Source: Ministeria vibrans ATCC 50519 (Eukaryota > Opisthokonta > Filasterea). From it: 31,115 bases of DNA. The notes under the pieces were generated by a model. That model saw nothing but the letters and a program-made list of their open reading frames with translations, was not told the DNA's origin and did no database searches. The stretch spans positions 1 to 31,115 of the forward strand of contig CALSCP010001755.1 of NCBI GenBank assembly GCA_943704425.1. The letters are read 5' to 3'. Both the position numbers and the translations under genes were made by a program. Below, one piece after another: positions 30,392 to 31,115 of this stretch; the first letter of the stretch is position 1, and each line of letters opens with the position of its first letter.

Positions 30392-31115
30392 TTAGACATT
30401 GATTGCGATTGACGCATTTTCTTTGGCAGACAGCCTCACTTTGATTCCGCTGAAAACACGGCCCATTGCCTCGAAGAGAGGATCGACCATAAGACGCACA
30501 ACAACACGGTAAATGCCCAGGGTTGGGCCCAGAAGGAGGAAGGTCACTGCGTAGAGAGGAGAAGAGGGTGAGCGATCGTACTATGTGTGTTGATGTGTTT
30601 AGGGTTTACCCTTTGCACAGGGAGCGAACATGAACTTGTTGAAGAACATGACGGTGGCAATCATGATGCCCCAGGAAAAGGCAAGAGCCCAGCCGCAGAT
30701 GAGAGTGAGGAAGAAGAGCACTTTTGAGAGAGAGAGAGGGAGAGGAGAGAGAGAAATACAAACATGTGAGCAAGGGCTGCGATTGTGTTGATATCAATCT
30801 TACTCCCATCGCGCATGAGCACGTAAATCTGGCGGTTGCACTGCTCAACAGTAGCAACCGTCTTGGTTTTGCGCGAGTCAATGAAGACCGCCTCGTACTG
30901 GACCTGTGGGAGAGAGAGCGGGAGAGAACGAGGGATGAGAAGGAAGTGGGAATGTCCCTTTCGCTTTACCTTAATATCGTTGACGCGGAGGCTGTAGAAG
31001 TCTACGATAAGAGAGTTACGTGTCGGAGTTGAGTATGGGGATCAAAGCAAAGAGCGGAAACGGCGCGAGTAGAGGAGGCGCGTGGCGGGAATGTTTTTTT
31101 TTTTTTTTTTCTTTG
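30392..31115 (-). CDS. Caveolin-family protein, 5' end beyond window
   Basis: Four exons are visible: 31000-30969, 30903-30804, 30720-30610 and 30546-30392, about 131 residues ending in TAA. All junctions are GT-AG and in phase. The core is a hydrophobic hairpin-like segment (LTLICGWALAFSWGIMIATV), then FAPCAK, a second amphipathic segment, then MVDPLFEAMGRVFSGIKVRL. Compared with caveolin-1 as I know it, WGI-to-PC and PC-to-DPLFEA spacings are identical (19 residues inclusive, and 23 between), and DPLFEA-x-G-x-x-FS is the most conserved caveolin motif. Caveolins insert in the inner plasma-membrane leaflet as discs and shape caveolae. The palmitoylated C-terminal cysteines of caveolin-1 are not all present. 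The upstream exon before the 31000 acceptor, with the start codon and any scaffolding signature, lies outside the window. Sequence 31003-31115 appears intronic and has a T17 run near its end. Confidence 0.8.

Overview
The window is nuclear DNA from an intron-rich but compact unicellular eukaryote. About fifteen protein genes sit in 31 kb, most split by short GT-AG introns, and di-nucleotide microsatellites are abundant inside the introns. No tRNA, rRNA, CRISPR array or intact transposon was seen. All exon structures below were built by hand: each junction joins two exons in frame and restores a recognisable protein family. Gene content (a caveolin-family protein, a survivin-like BIR protein, a B4GALT7-like enzyme, KLHDC10, SLC35F, HROB, virilizer, selenoprotein F) leans towards a unicellular relative of animals. 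A plant-type PRPP synthetase and bacterial/algal-type helicase-associated domains are also present, so the lineage is left open.

Layout. 1-1403 (-): 5' part of a PRPP synthetase, cut by the left edge. 1523-2986 (+): two-BIR survivin-like protein. 3513-4321 (-): selenoprotein F with an in-frame TGA at the Cys-Gly-Sec motif. 4509-5771 (-): intronless F-box/ankyrin protein. 5848-6834 (+): beta-1,4-galactosyltransferase 7. 7258-8876 (+): KLHDC10-like kelch protein. 8944-9935 (-): Arf-like GTPase with a membrane anchor and degenerate G motifs. 10029-11459 (-): SLC35F-type transporter. 11615-12961 (+): coiled-coil protein. 13155-15503 (-): large low-complexity protein with two helicase-associated domains. 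16196-17043 (-): 83-residue protein made of a duplicated exon motif. 17345-18917 (-): Rho-like GTPase with a CVLL tail. 19033-20578 (+): HxxxD acyltransferase. 20617-21414 (-): membrane protein with an HNH-like DHxPP/Cys-pair module. 21542-27831 (-): virilizer, the scaffold of the m6A writer. 28364-29967 (+): HROB, the MCM8-MCM9 loading factor. 30392 to past the working right-hand exon at 31000 (-): caveolin-family protein, cut by the right edge.

The genes do not form one pathway. They cover nucleotide synthesis, mitosis, ER redox folding, Golgi glycosylation, small-GTPase signalling, RNA methylation, DNA repair and membrane shaping. The best points to follow up are the TGA-encoded selenocysteine and its missing textbook SECIS, the caveolin outside the usual animal context, the Arf-like protein without an NKxD motif, and the use of pyrimidine microsatellites next to 3' splice sites.
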